A DNA stretch of 9,252 bases from contig CALZFJ010000052.1 of assembly GCA_945645715.1 (NCBI GenBank), forward strand, positions 1-9,252. Direction: 5' to 3'. The translations under genes and the position numbers were made by a program. Shown in pieces: positions 1-5,427 of this stretch; position 1 is the first letter of the stretch; every line of letters begins with the position of its first letter. A model generated the notes under the pieces. That model was given only the letters and a program-made list of their open reading frames with translations. It did not search any database and was not told the origin of the DNA. The DNA comes from an uncultured Prevotellaceae bacterium. GTDB taxonomy: Bacteria; Bacteroidota; Bacteroidia; Bacteroidales; Muribaculaceae.

Positions 1-8
1 CCGACCCG

Positions 9-1472
9 TCAATCTGATTTTTTTCTTGTGAATCGCCCGAGGGCGTAGCTCAGCACGTCGTGCTGTATGCGTGAGTGAAGCATGGCATTGATTGCAACGT
101 ATGGCACTGCAAATGCCACCGTCTGCGCCAAAATCATCGCTACCGGGTGCAGCTGTGGCACAAAGTATGCCACGGTAGCTGCGGGTGCGGCGCTTATGAG
201 CGTTATTGCCGCGTAGGGTGCTATCTCAGTGAGCATTGCCGCCACACGATATCCGGTGGTGCGTGCCACAAGCCACTGCGAATAGACGAAGCACACTGCC
301 GCCGCTATCACCTGTCCGCCCACAAGCCATTCTATCCCGAATGGTATGGTGGCAATGATGGCTGCCACGGTGAGCACGTCTTTCACCACTTCCGACTCCA
401 CAAGCTTCCGCGCTGCGCCTATGGCGGTTATCTGCGTGGTGTAGAGCGATGTGAGCACCACAAAGATGCCTCGCGCTGCAAGCAGCTGGAACAGCACTAT
501 CGCCTCGTCCCACTTAGTGCCGAAAAGGGTGTGGAATATAGCCTCCGAGAGCAGCACGAGCAGCACAAGGCACGGCATTGCCACATAGGCTGTGAAGCGG
601 TTGGTCTTTGCCATCATGCGGTGGAAACGCGGGCGGTCGTCCTGGCAGCCGCTAAGCACGGGCAGAAACGATGCCGTAACCGTCTGCGAGAGCGATGTCA
701 CTCCCATTTTGCTCCATTTGTCGGCTTGGGTGTAGCAGCCGAGGTTGGCAAGGTTGTAGTATGTGCCTATGATGAATGAATAGATATTCTGGAACACGGT
801 GTTGAGAAACGAGCTGGTCATGATTCCGACTCCAACTGCAAAAATCGACCGCAACGATGCCATGCTGAAGGTGGCTTGCGGACGCCACCGCGACGTAGCC
901 CACAGCAGCCCCGATTTCACCGCCGAGAGCACTATGCTTTGCCACACTATCGCCCATGCGCCATAGCCTTGCAGTGCCAAGATAATGCCTGTGGCACCGC
1001 TCACCACGAGCCCCACGGCATTGCTCACCGCTATCATGCGCACGTTCATCTGCTTCATCAGTCGGTTGGTCTGCACTATTGCAGTGGCGTTGAGGACGAA
1101 GGTGAGAAACATTACCCTCGCGAGCGGAACGAGTGCGCCGCCGGCATTGAAAAGGCTGTCGATTAGCGGAGCTGAGAGCCACAAGATGCAGTAGATAAGC
1201 ATGCTCACGCCAAGGTTGAAGTAGAGCACCGTGCTATAGTCGGTGTCGGTGGGTGCTTTGCGCTGAATGAGTGCGCCCGAGAAACCGCTATCTACAAATA
1301 GCGACGCGAATGCCTGGAACACCATCACTGCACCAACGAGTCCAAACTCCTCCTTGGTGAGCACATTGGCAAGCACAATGCCTGTCACGGCATAGAGCAC
1401 CTGCGACGATATGCGGTCCAGCGTGTTCCACTTCAGTGTCCGCGCTGTCTTCAGTTTCAGGTCGTCACCCAT
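9..1472 (-). CDS. MOP-superfamily polysaccharide/LPS flippase (Wzx/WzxC-like), 487 aa
   Basis: This is probably an inner-membrane flippase that moves undecaprenyl-linked sugar repeat units across the membrane for surface polysaccharide or LPS assembly. The protein is almost wholly hydrophobic, with about 12-14 membrane segments spread over residues 20-465. It begins with a basic amphipathic stretch (TARTLKWNTLDRISSQ) and the segment LTKEEFGLVGAVMVFQAF, which is typical of the polysaccharide-synthase/MOP family. The middle segment around GTYYNLANLGCYTQADKW also fits the WzxC-like branch. Its length is normal for the family and no break is seen. The ATG at 1470-1472 is the first in frame before the conserved N-terminus; no Shine-Dalgarno is visible, as is usual in Bacteroidota. 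It lies 142 bp downstream of the GIN-domain gene on the same strand. No glycosyltransferase or other export gene is in the window, so the substrate cannot be named. The family is fairly sure; the exact substrate is unknown. Confidence 0.88.
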   Translation of the reverse strand: MGDDLKLKTARTLKWNTLDRISSQVLYAVTGIVLANVLTKEEFGLVGAVMVFQAFASLFVDSGFSGALIQRKAPTDTDYSTVLYFNLGVSMLIYCILWLSAPLIDSLFNAGGALVPLARVMFLTFVLNATAIVQTNRLMKQMNVRMIAVSNAVGLVVSGATGIILALQGYGAWAIVWQSIVLSAVKSGLLWATSRWRPQATFSMASLRSIFAVGVGIMTSSFLNTVFQNIYSFIIGTYYNLANLGCYTQADKWSKMGVTSLSQTVTASFLPVLSGCQDDRPRFHRMMAKTNRFTAYVAMPCLVLLVLLSEAIFHTLFGTKWDEAIVLFQLLAARGIFVVLTSLYTTQITAIGAARKLVESEVVKDVLTVAAIIATIPFGIEWLVGGQVIAAAVCFVYSQWLVARTTGYRVAAMLTEIAPYAAITLISAAPAATVAYFVPQLHPVAMILAQTVAFAVPYVAINAMLHSRIQHDVLSYALGRFTRKKSD

Positions 1473-1480
1473 AGTTCGTT

Positions 1481-1606
1481 GAGCGTTTATTGTGTATCGT
1501 TTAGCGAGCGTTAAGCGTTTATCGTTTATCGTTTAGCGAGCATGGAGCGTGTGTCGTTTTCTGCCCCAATCTCCGATAAACGCTAAACACTCCACGATAA
1601 ACGATA
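1481..1606. repeat. Degenerate CGTTTATCG-type repeat cluster with inverted arms
   Basis: The gap between the flippase and the GIN-domain gene is filled with variants of GCGTTTATCG / CGTTTAGCGAGC in the plus orientation (about 1481-1541) and their complements CGATAAACGCTAAAC and CGATAAACGATA (1574-1606). TATCGTTTATCG at 1520-1531 is the exact reverse complement of 1595-1606, and AGCGTTTATCG at 1514-1524 is the exact reverse complement of 1574-1584. The RNA could fold into a long imperfect hairpin with a loop of about 50-60 nt. It could act as a 3' end or processing signal for the GIN gene or be a genome-wide intergenic repeat; the sequence alone does not decide. Confidence 0.7.
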
Positions 1607-1614
1607 GACAACAA

Positions 1615-2337
1615 TCAGTCTTTCATCGGAATCGCCTTGATGCTTCCTATCTGGCGCGACTTTATCTCCGAGGGCGTGCCGCGATAGTGCACCTTGCCCG
1701 AGCCTGAGCCGGTGATAGTGAGCGGTCCACCGTTCACGTTGCAGCTGATGCTTCCGGTGCCCCATATTTTGCACTTGGCGGTGGTCGTTTCAAGACGGTC
1801 GGCTATCACGTCGCCCGAGCCTGTGGCATTGAGGTGCGCCTCGGTACACTTGCCACTTACCTCCACGGTGCCGCAGCCGGTGTAGAGCACGGCTTCCACG
1901 CTGGTGGCGTTGAGGTCGAGAGCCTGGAGTGAGCCGTTACCCACCACCTTGAATTTCAGCTTGGGAGCCGGTGCCACTTTCACTATGCGCAGAAGGCTGT
2001 CGCCATCGTTCTGAGCCTCGAGCAGGAATTGTGAATACACACGCAGCGTGGGCAGTCCTTTGGGTGCCATAGCCTCGTCGGTAGAGAGCTGAATCGACAG
2101 TTTGCCCTTGCCGTTGTTGTCGAACATAAACGCGCTCACCTTGTCGGGCGTGGTATAGAACACCACCATTCCCGACGAGTCGGGGTTGCACACATAGTCC
2201 ACGTTGATGTCATTCACCACTCGCAGCACCTTGAAGTCGCCCACCTTCACCTCGTAGCGCCCCACTTTACCGTCTTGGGCAGTGCCGGTGAGAGCAGCCA
2301 CGAGCATCATTGCTATCAATGAAAGTTTCTTTATCAT
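1615..2337 (-). CDS. Secreted GIN-domain (DUF2807) protein, 240 aa
   Basis: This is an exported protein of the GIN/DUF2807 family, right-handed beta-helix-like proteins called putative autotransporter adhesin heads in family descriptions; their function is not settled. The N-terminus MIKKLSLIAMMLVAALTGTA followed by Q21 reads as a signal peptide cut near residue 20. Residues 30-130 look like an N-terminal beta domain. Residues 130-220 carry the glycine-rich repeats typical of the family: GNGSLQALDLNATS, GCGTVEVSGKCTEAHLNATG, GSGDVIADRL, GTGSISCNV, LTITGSGSGKVHYRGTP. The frame is open for another 102 codons upstream, but that part overlaps the 3' end of the dus gene in another frame and is low-complexity, so the start at 2335-2337 was chosen because it opens the signal peptide. 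It sits 73 bp downstream of dus on the same strand and may share its transcript. There is no lipobox cysteine, so a periplasmic or surface location without a lipid anchor is likely. Confidence 0.85.
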   Translation of the reverse strand: MIKKLSLIAMMLVAALTGTAQDGKVGRYEVKVGDFKVLRVVNDINVDYVCNPDSSGMVVFYTTPDKVSAFMFDNNGKGKLSIQLSTDEAMAPKGLPTLRVYSQFLLEAQNDGDSLLRIVKVAPAPKLKFKVVGNGSLQALDLNATSVEAVLYTGCGTVEVSGKCTEAHLNATGSGDVIADRLETTTAKCKIWGTGSISCNVNGGPLTITGSGSGKVHYRGTPSEIKSRQIGSIKAIPMKD

Positions 2338-2410
2338 AGTTTTGTTGCTTTTTTTATAGTTGGATAAAATTGCTATGTTATGGTTTAATTTATTTTTCCG
2401 TTTTTTGCTT

Positions 2411-3391
2411 TTACGCGAGCATCGTAGCCTCCACGTGGTCGAGAATCGCCTCAAGTTCAGCGCGGGTGCCAGCTTGCAGCATGGCAATGCGCGTGCTGCG
2501 GAAGTTGGGTATGCCCTTGAATAGTGGCGATGCCGCAAGGTGGCGGCGTATGTGCAGAATGCCGCGATACTCATCGATGCGGTCGATGCTCTCGCTAATC
2601 TGCCGGCGCAGCAGTGCCATCTTCTCGGCTGCCGGAATTGCAAGGTGCTCTCCTGTAGCCATATAGTGCTTCATTTCGCGGAAAATCCACGGAGCACCTA
2701 TCGAGGCGCGTCCCACCATGATGCCATCTACGCCGTAGCGGTCGAAGTATTCCACAAGTTTCTCGGGCGAAGTGATGTCGCCGTTGCCAATGATGGGAAT
2801 CGTCATGCGCGGGTTGCGTTTCACCTCGCCGATGAGGGTCCAGTCGGCTTCGCCGTTATACATCTGGCTGCGGGTGCGGCCGTGAATGGTGAGAGCCTTG
2901 ATGCCGCAATCCTGAAGCTGCTCGGCAAGCTCCACGATGATTTTGTTCTCGCAGTCCCAGCCAAGGCGGGTCTTCACCGTGACGGGAATCTTCACTGCAT
3001 CTACAATGGCGCGAGTGATCTCGAGCAACAGCGGCACATTGCGCAGCATTCCGCTACCTGCGCCTTTCGATGCCACCTTCTTCACCGGGCAGCCAAAGTT
3101 GATGTCGAGCACATCGGGCTGAGCCGCCTCGGCAATCTTTGCAGCCTCCACCATCGGCTCCACCTCTTTGCCATAAATCTGAATGGCTGCCGGACGCTCT
3201 GCCGGGTCGATAAAGAGCTTGCGCGTGGTGCTGTTGATGTTGCGTATGAGCGCATCGGCTGAGACAAACTCCGTATAGACCATATCGGCTCCCTGCTCCT
3301 TGCATATCAGCCTGAACGATGGGTCGGTGACATCTTCCATCGGTGCCAGCATAATAGGGCGGTTGCCCAAGTCGATATTTCCTATTTTCAT
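2411..3391 (-). CDS. dusB: tRNA-dihydrouridine synthase, DusB type, 326 aa
   Basis: This flavoenzyme reduces specific uridines in tRNA loops to dihydrouridine, using FMN and a nicotinamide cofactor; it is cytoplasmic. The TIM-barrel motifs appear in order: the FMN-binding APMEDVTD (16-23); YTEFVSADAL (39-48); DINFGCPVKKV with the expected catalytic Cys101; SGML (113-116); VTVKTRLGW with Lys140; TIHGRTR with His170; PIIGNGDI (199-206); and DGIMVGRASIGAPWIF (222-237), the FMN-phosphate region. A helical C-terminal domain (about 250-326, with HIRRHLAASPLFKG) completes the protein. The length matches the family and no residue is missing. The Dus family is clear. DusB rather than another bacterial branch is inferred from DINFGCPVKKV and GRASIGAPWIF. 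The start at 3389-3391 gives the standard short N-terminus before the barrel. It appears to head the minus-strand run dusB, GIN gene, flippase, behind a leader with internal repeats. Confidence 0.93.
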   Translation of the reverse strand: MKIGNIDLGNRPIMLAPMEDVTDPSFRLICKEQGADMVYTEFVSADALIRNINSTTRKLFIDPAERPAAIQIYGKEVEPMVEAAKIAEAAQPDVLDINFGCPVKKVASKGAGSGMLRNVPLLLEITRAIVDAVKIPVTVKTRLGWDCENKIIVELAEQLQDCGIKALTIHGRTRSQMYNGEADWTLIGEVKRNPRMTIPIIGNGDITSPEKLVEYFDRYGVDGIMVGRASIGAPWIFREMKHYMATGEHLAIPAAEKMALLRRQISESIDRIDEYRGILHIRRHLAASPLFKGIPNFRSTRIAMLQAGTRAELEAILDHVEATMLA

Positions 3392-3438
3392 ATTATTTCA
3401 GTATTATTGCTATTTCCGCCTCGTTGAGAGGAAGAACA

Positions 3439-3538
3439 TTGCATCTTGCGAATGTTGCAAAACGACAAATTCAGAGCTAATCGGGCAACTGCCATTGCTC
3501 GCTGAATCGGCTAATGCACGTTTTGCATCTTGCAAATG
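3439..3538 (-). repeat. Direct and inverted repeats in the dusB leader
   Basis: Two copies of a 16-bp word, TTGCATCTTGCRAATG, lie at 3439-3454 and 3523-3538 (15 of 16 identical, 84 bp apart). Each is itself an imperfect palindrome (GCAT...ATGC-like). In addition TGCAAAACG (3456-3464) is the exact reverse complement of CGTTTTGCA (3519-3527), so a dusB leader RNA could pair these arms. The repeats fall between the candidate promoter (near 3550) and the dusB start. Their role is unknown: binding sites, an RNA fold or a repeat-family remnant are all possible. Confidence 0.55.
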
Positions 3539-3549
3539 CCATTAATCTG

Positions 3550-3557
3550 CAAAATTA
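3550..3557 (-). promoter_or_regulatory. Candidate -7 box of dusB promoter (TAATTTTG)
   Basis: Read on the minus strand this is TAATTTTG, an exact match to the Bacteroidota -7 form TAnnTTTG. The -33 position, about 20 bp further up (3577-3580), reads TTTC, one base off TTTG. Transcription would start near 3543 and give a leader of about 150 nt before dusB. The match is short, so the call is tentative. Confidence 0.4.
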
Positions 3558-3681
3558 CAAATTTTAGTCGAAAAGCGAAACATTTACGCCTTTTGGAACA
3601 CTAAAAATGAAAATTAGCGCAATAGCACATCGCCGCAACCGCCCCACCGTGCTCCGAACCTGCCCCGTGGCGTTTCGTCCC

Positions 3682-3719
3682 TGCCACCCTGTAGAGTCGC
3701 GCCTTGGTGCGACCGAGCC
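3682..3719. repeat. REP-like 38-bp repeat, copy 1 (left of the ATPase gene)
   Basis: This GC-rich repeat begins TGCCACCCTGTAGAG and continues with an imperfect palindrome, GTCGCGCCTTGGTGCGAC, which can fold as a stem with one G-T pair. It matches 5267-5304 in the same orientation at 37 of 38 positions. A shorter shared block, AACCGCCCC(A/G)CCG, lies upstream of both copies (3637-3649 and 5228-5240), so the common element is longer, with an indel of 6 bp. It looks like a repetitive extragenic palindrome rather than an insertion-sequence end: no transposase or target duplication is seen. Confidence 0.75.
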
Positions 3720-3745
3720 ACAAATCATTCCCCTCCACACAATTT

Positions 3746-3785
3746 GACTTTACAAAACTGTCACATGTGACACTTTTATAAAGTC
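3746..3785. promoter_or_regulatory. Upstream copy of nested dyad operator (core TGTCACATGTGACA)
   Basis: This is a 40-bp imperfect palindrome. The core at 3759-3772, TGTCACATGTGACA, is a perfect 14-bp dyad (6-2-6 layout). The outer arms GACTTTACAAAAC (3746-3758) and CTTTTATAAAGTC (3773-3785) are reverse complements except at two positions. The same core and the same outer words CTTTAYA/TRTAAAG recur at identical spacing at 3878-3913. It lies about 70-85 bp upstream of the predicted ATPase promoter, a position suited to a second operator used for looping or to an activator site. Confidence 0.7.
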
Positions 3786-3844
3786 GCCTGTCCCTTTTTT
3801 ATATCACATTTTCACTAAACAGAATGATTAAATCTTTTCTGTTT

Positions 3845-3876
3845 TTTGGTTTTTTTGATTGAAATTTCTATCTTTG
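3845..3876 (+). promoter_or_regulatory. Predicted ATPase gene promoter (-33 TTTG, -7 TATCTTTG)
   Basis: TTTG at 3845-3848 and TATCTTTG at 3869-3876 are separated by 20 bp, which fits the Bacteroidota -33/-7 promoter form exactly. A second TTTG at 3854-3857 is too close to serve. The expected start is near 3882-3884, giving a leader of only about 30 nt before the ATG at 3915. The downstream operator copy lies just after this start. Confidence 0.65.
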
Positions 3877-3877
3877 C

Positions 3878-3913
3878 CTTTATAAAACTGTCACATGTGA
3901 CAAAAATGTAAAG
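3878..3913. promoter_or_regulatory. Downstream copy of nested dyad operator, between promoter and start codon
   Basis: The core TGTCACATGTGACA (3889-3902) repeats that of 3759-3772 exactly, with centres 130 bp apart. The outer arms CTTTATA (3878-3884) and TGTAAAG (3907-3913) are placed symmetrically, with 4-bp gaps to the core, as in the upstream copy. The site spans the predicted transcription start and the whole leader up to 2 bp before the ATG. A protein bound here would block initiation, and the RNA could also fold over the ribosome entry site. No regulator gene is adjacent, so the binding protein is unknown; autoregulation by the ATPase is possible but unproved. Confidence 0.7.
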
Positions 3914-3914
3914 T

Positions 3915-5168
3915 ATGCAGATAAAACGCGACATCTATTTAAACCGCCTGATTGCTCGTCGACACAATCATCGTATTAAAATTGTGAGCGGAGTTAGACG
4001 TGGAGGTAAGACGTATTTGCTTTTCACCTTGTTCAGTGAATGGCTGATTGATAATGGTGTGCCACCCCACAAGATAATCAAGATAAATCTTGAGGATCGC
4101 CGTAATAAGCAATTGCGTGACCCCGACAACCTTCTTAACTATATCGATTCTCGAATCCAGGGCGATGAAATGCATTATGTGATGATCGACGAGATTCAGC
4201 ACGTTGCCGAGTTTGAAGATGTGCTTAACAGTTATCTTCAGATGCCAAATGTTGATGTTTATGTCACTGGTAGTAATTCGAGATTCTTGTCAAGAGATGT
4301 CATTACCACATTTCGTGGTAGAGGTGATGAGGTGCGTGTATGGCCGTTGAAATTCAGCGAATTTTGTTGTGCTTTCAATCGTTCCAACAGTGAAAACCTA
4401 ATGGATTATCTTCATTTTGGGGGATTGCCTGAAACAATTGGAATGACCACCTCTGAGGAAAAAGTAGTGTTTCTGAAAAATATTTTTGAAGAAACTTATC
4501 TGCGTGATATAAAGGAGCGTTATAGCATTAACAATGAAGATGCTATGGAAATGCTTTTTGATATTATTTCTTCTTCTGTCGGTAGTCTTACAAATCCTCG
4601 AAAGCTGGCTAATGCTTTCCACTCTTTGAAGGGTAGCGACTTGTCGGAAGTAACAATAAAGAGGTATCTCGACATTATTTGCGAGTCGTTTCTTCTTGAA
4701 AAGGCAGCAAGATACGATGTGAAAGGCAAGAAGTATATTGATACTCCACATAAATATTATTTCGTTGATGCCGGATTGAGAAATGCACGTCTCAATTTCC
4801 GACAGCCTGATTATAGCCATGTTATGGAAAACCTAATTTTTAATGAACTGCGAGTGAGAGGATTTAATGTAGATGTAGGAGTCGTTCCGGTGGTCGTGCG
4901 AAACATTGAGGGCAGGCAGATTAGGAAGCAATATGAGATTGATTTCGTTTGTAATCTTGGAAGCAAACGCTATTATATACAGTCGGCTTGGCGCATGGAG
5001 AGTGAGGCAAAAATAGAGCAAGAAGAAAATTCGTTGCGGAATGTTGATGACTCATTTAAGAAAATTGTTGTATTGGGTGAGCCTACCCCGATTTATTGTA
5101 ATGATGCCGGAATTACCACAATGGGTATCTATGATTTCTTGTTGAACGAAAATTCATTAGAGCTATAA
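3915..5168 (+). CDS. AAA_14/DUF4143 family ATP-binding protein, 417 aa
   Basis: This is a P-loop ATPase of the AAA_14 plus DUF4143 architecture, common as multiple paralogues in gut Bacteroidales; its cellular role is not established. The sequence shows Walker A GVRRGGKT (25-32, Lys31), Walker B YVMIDEIQH (87-95, Asp91-Glu92), a sensor-type strand VYVTGSNSRFLS (114-125), and the family hallmark TFRGRGDEVRVWPLKFSEF near 131. A helical/winged-helix-like middle follows (about 190-270, including LTNPRKLANAFHSL). The C-terminal DUF4143 domain resembles a PD-(D/E)XK nuclease fold: MENLIFNELR (304-313), EIDFV (341-345) and YYIQ (353-356). The length is full and the frame unbroken. The ATG at 3915 follows the operator directly. 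The gene is AT-richer by eye than the genes to its left, stands alone on its strand and is bracketed by REP-like repeats, which suggests acquisition by transfer. Family assignment is sure; function is open. Confidence 0.9.
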   Translation: MQIKRDIYLNRLIARRHNHRIKIVSGVRRGGKTYLLFTLFSEWLIDNGVPPHKIIKINLEDRRNKQLRDPDNLLNYIDSRIQGDEMHYVMIDEIQHVAEFEDVLNSYLQMPNVDVYVTGSNSRFLSRDVITTFRGRGDEVRVWPLKFSEFCCAFNRSNSENLMDYLHFGGLPETIGMTTSEEKVVFLKNIFEETYLRDIKERYSINNEDAMEMLFDIISSSVGSLTNPRKLANAFHSLKGSDLSEVTIKRYLDIICESFLLEKAARYDVKGKKYIDTPHKYYFVDAGLRNARLNFRQPDYSHVMENLIFNELRVRGFNVDVGVVPVVVRNIEGRQIRKQYEIDFVCNLGSKRYYIQSAWRMESEAKIEQEENSLRNVDDSFKKIVVLGEPTPIYCNDAGITTMGIYDFLLNENSLEL

Positions 5169-5191
5169 AATCTACAAGGCTATTGTCCCTT

Positions 5192-5217
5192 CGGTCGCAC
5201 CAAGGCGCGACCCTACA
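5192..5217. repeat. REP-like repeat, inverted partial copy
   Basis: This 26-bp segment is the exact reverse complement of 5275-5300, with 57 bp between the arms. It contains the same GGTCGC...GCGACC palindromic core as the 38-bp repeats. Placed 23 bp after the ATPase stop codon, the pair can form a long stable hairpin in the ATPase transcript and could end or protect its 3' end, although no U-tract follows. Confidence 0.75.
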
Positions 5218-5266
5218 TTGTGCTATGAACCGCCCCGCCGCTGTTTTCTGCCTCCTATATCGTTTC

Positions 5267-5304
5267 TGCCACCCTGTAGGGTCGCGCCTTGGTGCGACCG
5301 AGCC
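5267..5304. repeat. REP-like 38-bp repeat, copy 2 (right of the ATPase gene)
   Basis: It matches 3682-3719 at 37 of 38 bases in the same orientation; the only change is G for A in GTAGGGTCGC. With the inverted copy at 5192-5217 it forms a head-to-head repeat unit like the paired elements known for other bacterial REP families. The two direct copies enclose the ATPase gene, its promoter and both operators. Confidence 0.75.
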
Positions 5305-5327
5305 TCTTGGGGTGGGGCAATAAGAGA

Positions 5328-5362
5328 GCAGGAGGCGTGACCTCGATGGTCACGTCTCCTGC
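5328..5362 (-). terminator. Hairpin terminator, probably for the 389-aa secreted protein gene
   Basis: A 15-bp stem (arms 5328-5342 and 5348-5362, one G-T pair) has a 5-nt loop, TCGAT. It lies 66 bp beyond the stop of the minus-strand 389-aa gene. On the minus strand it is followed by TCTCTTATTG, a moderately T-rich tail; on the plus strand there is no T-run. It might also insulate the ATPase transcript coming from the other side. Confidence 0.55.
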
Positions 5363-5427
5363 CTGTTATGTTCTGCACCGTGCCGCTATTGCGGCGACAT
5401 CGGCACCATAAATTAATTCACCGTTTC

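Noticed and set aside
75..779. Plus-strand open frame of 234 codons
   Set aside because: It lies wholly antisense to the flippase, is rich in His, Cys and Arg in a way typical of a reversed GC-rich hydrophobic gene, and has no family features.
2338..2643. N-terminal extension of the GIN protein by 102 codons
   Set aside because: It overlaps the dusB 3' end in another frame, is low-complexity and basic, and precedes a clear signal peptide at 2337.
2540..3262. Plus-strand open frame of 240 codons
   Set aside because: It is antisense to the well-supported dusB gene and has no recognisable motif or start context.
3746..3913. CRISPR array or toxin-antitoxin locus at the repeated palindrome
   Set aside because: There are only two copies, separated by a promoter and not by uniform spacers, and no cas or antitoxin-like gene is adjacent.
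4398..4820. Minus-strand frame of 140 codons inside the ATPase gene
   Set aside because: It is antisense to conserved ATPase domains; its composition reflects the complement of an AT-rich gene.
3682..5304. Insertion sequence or composite transposon around the ATPase
   Set aside because: The flanking repeats are direct REP-like palindromes, there is no transposase or integrase, and no short target duplication is visible.
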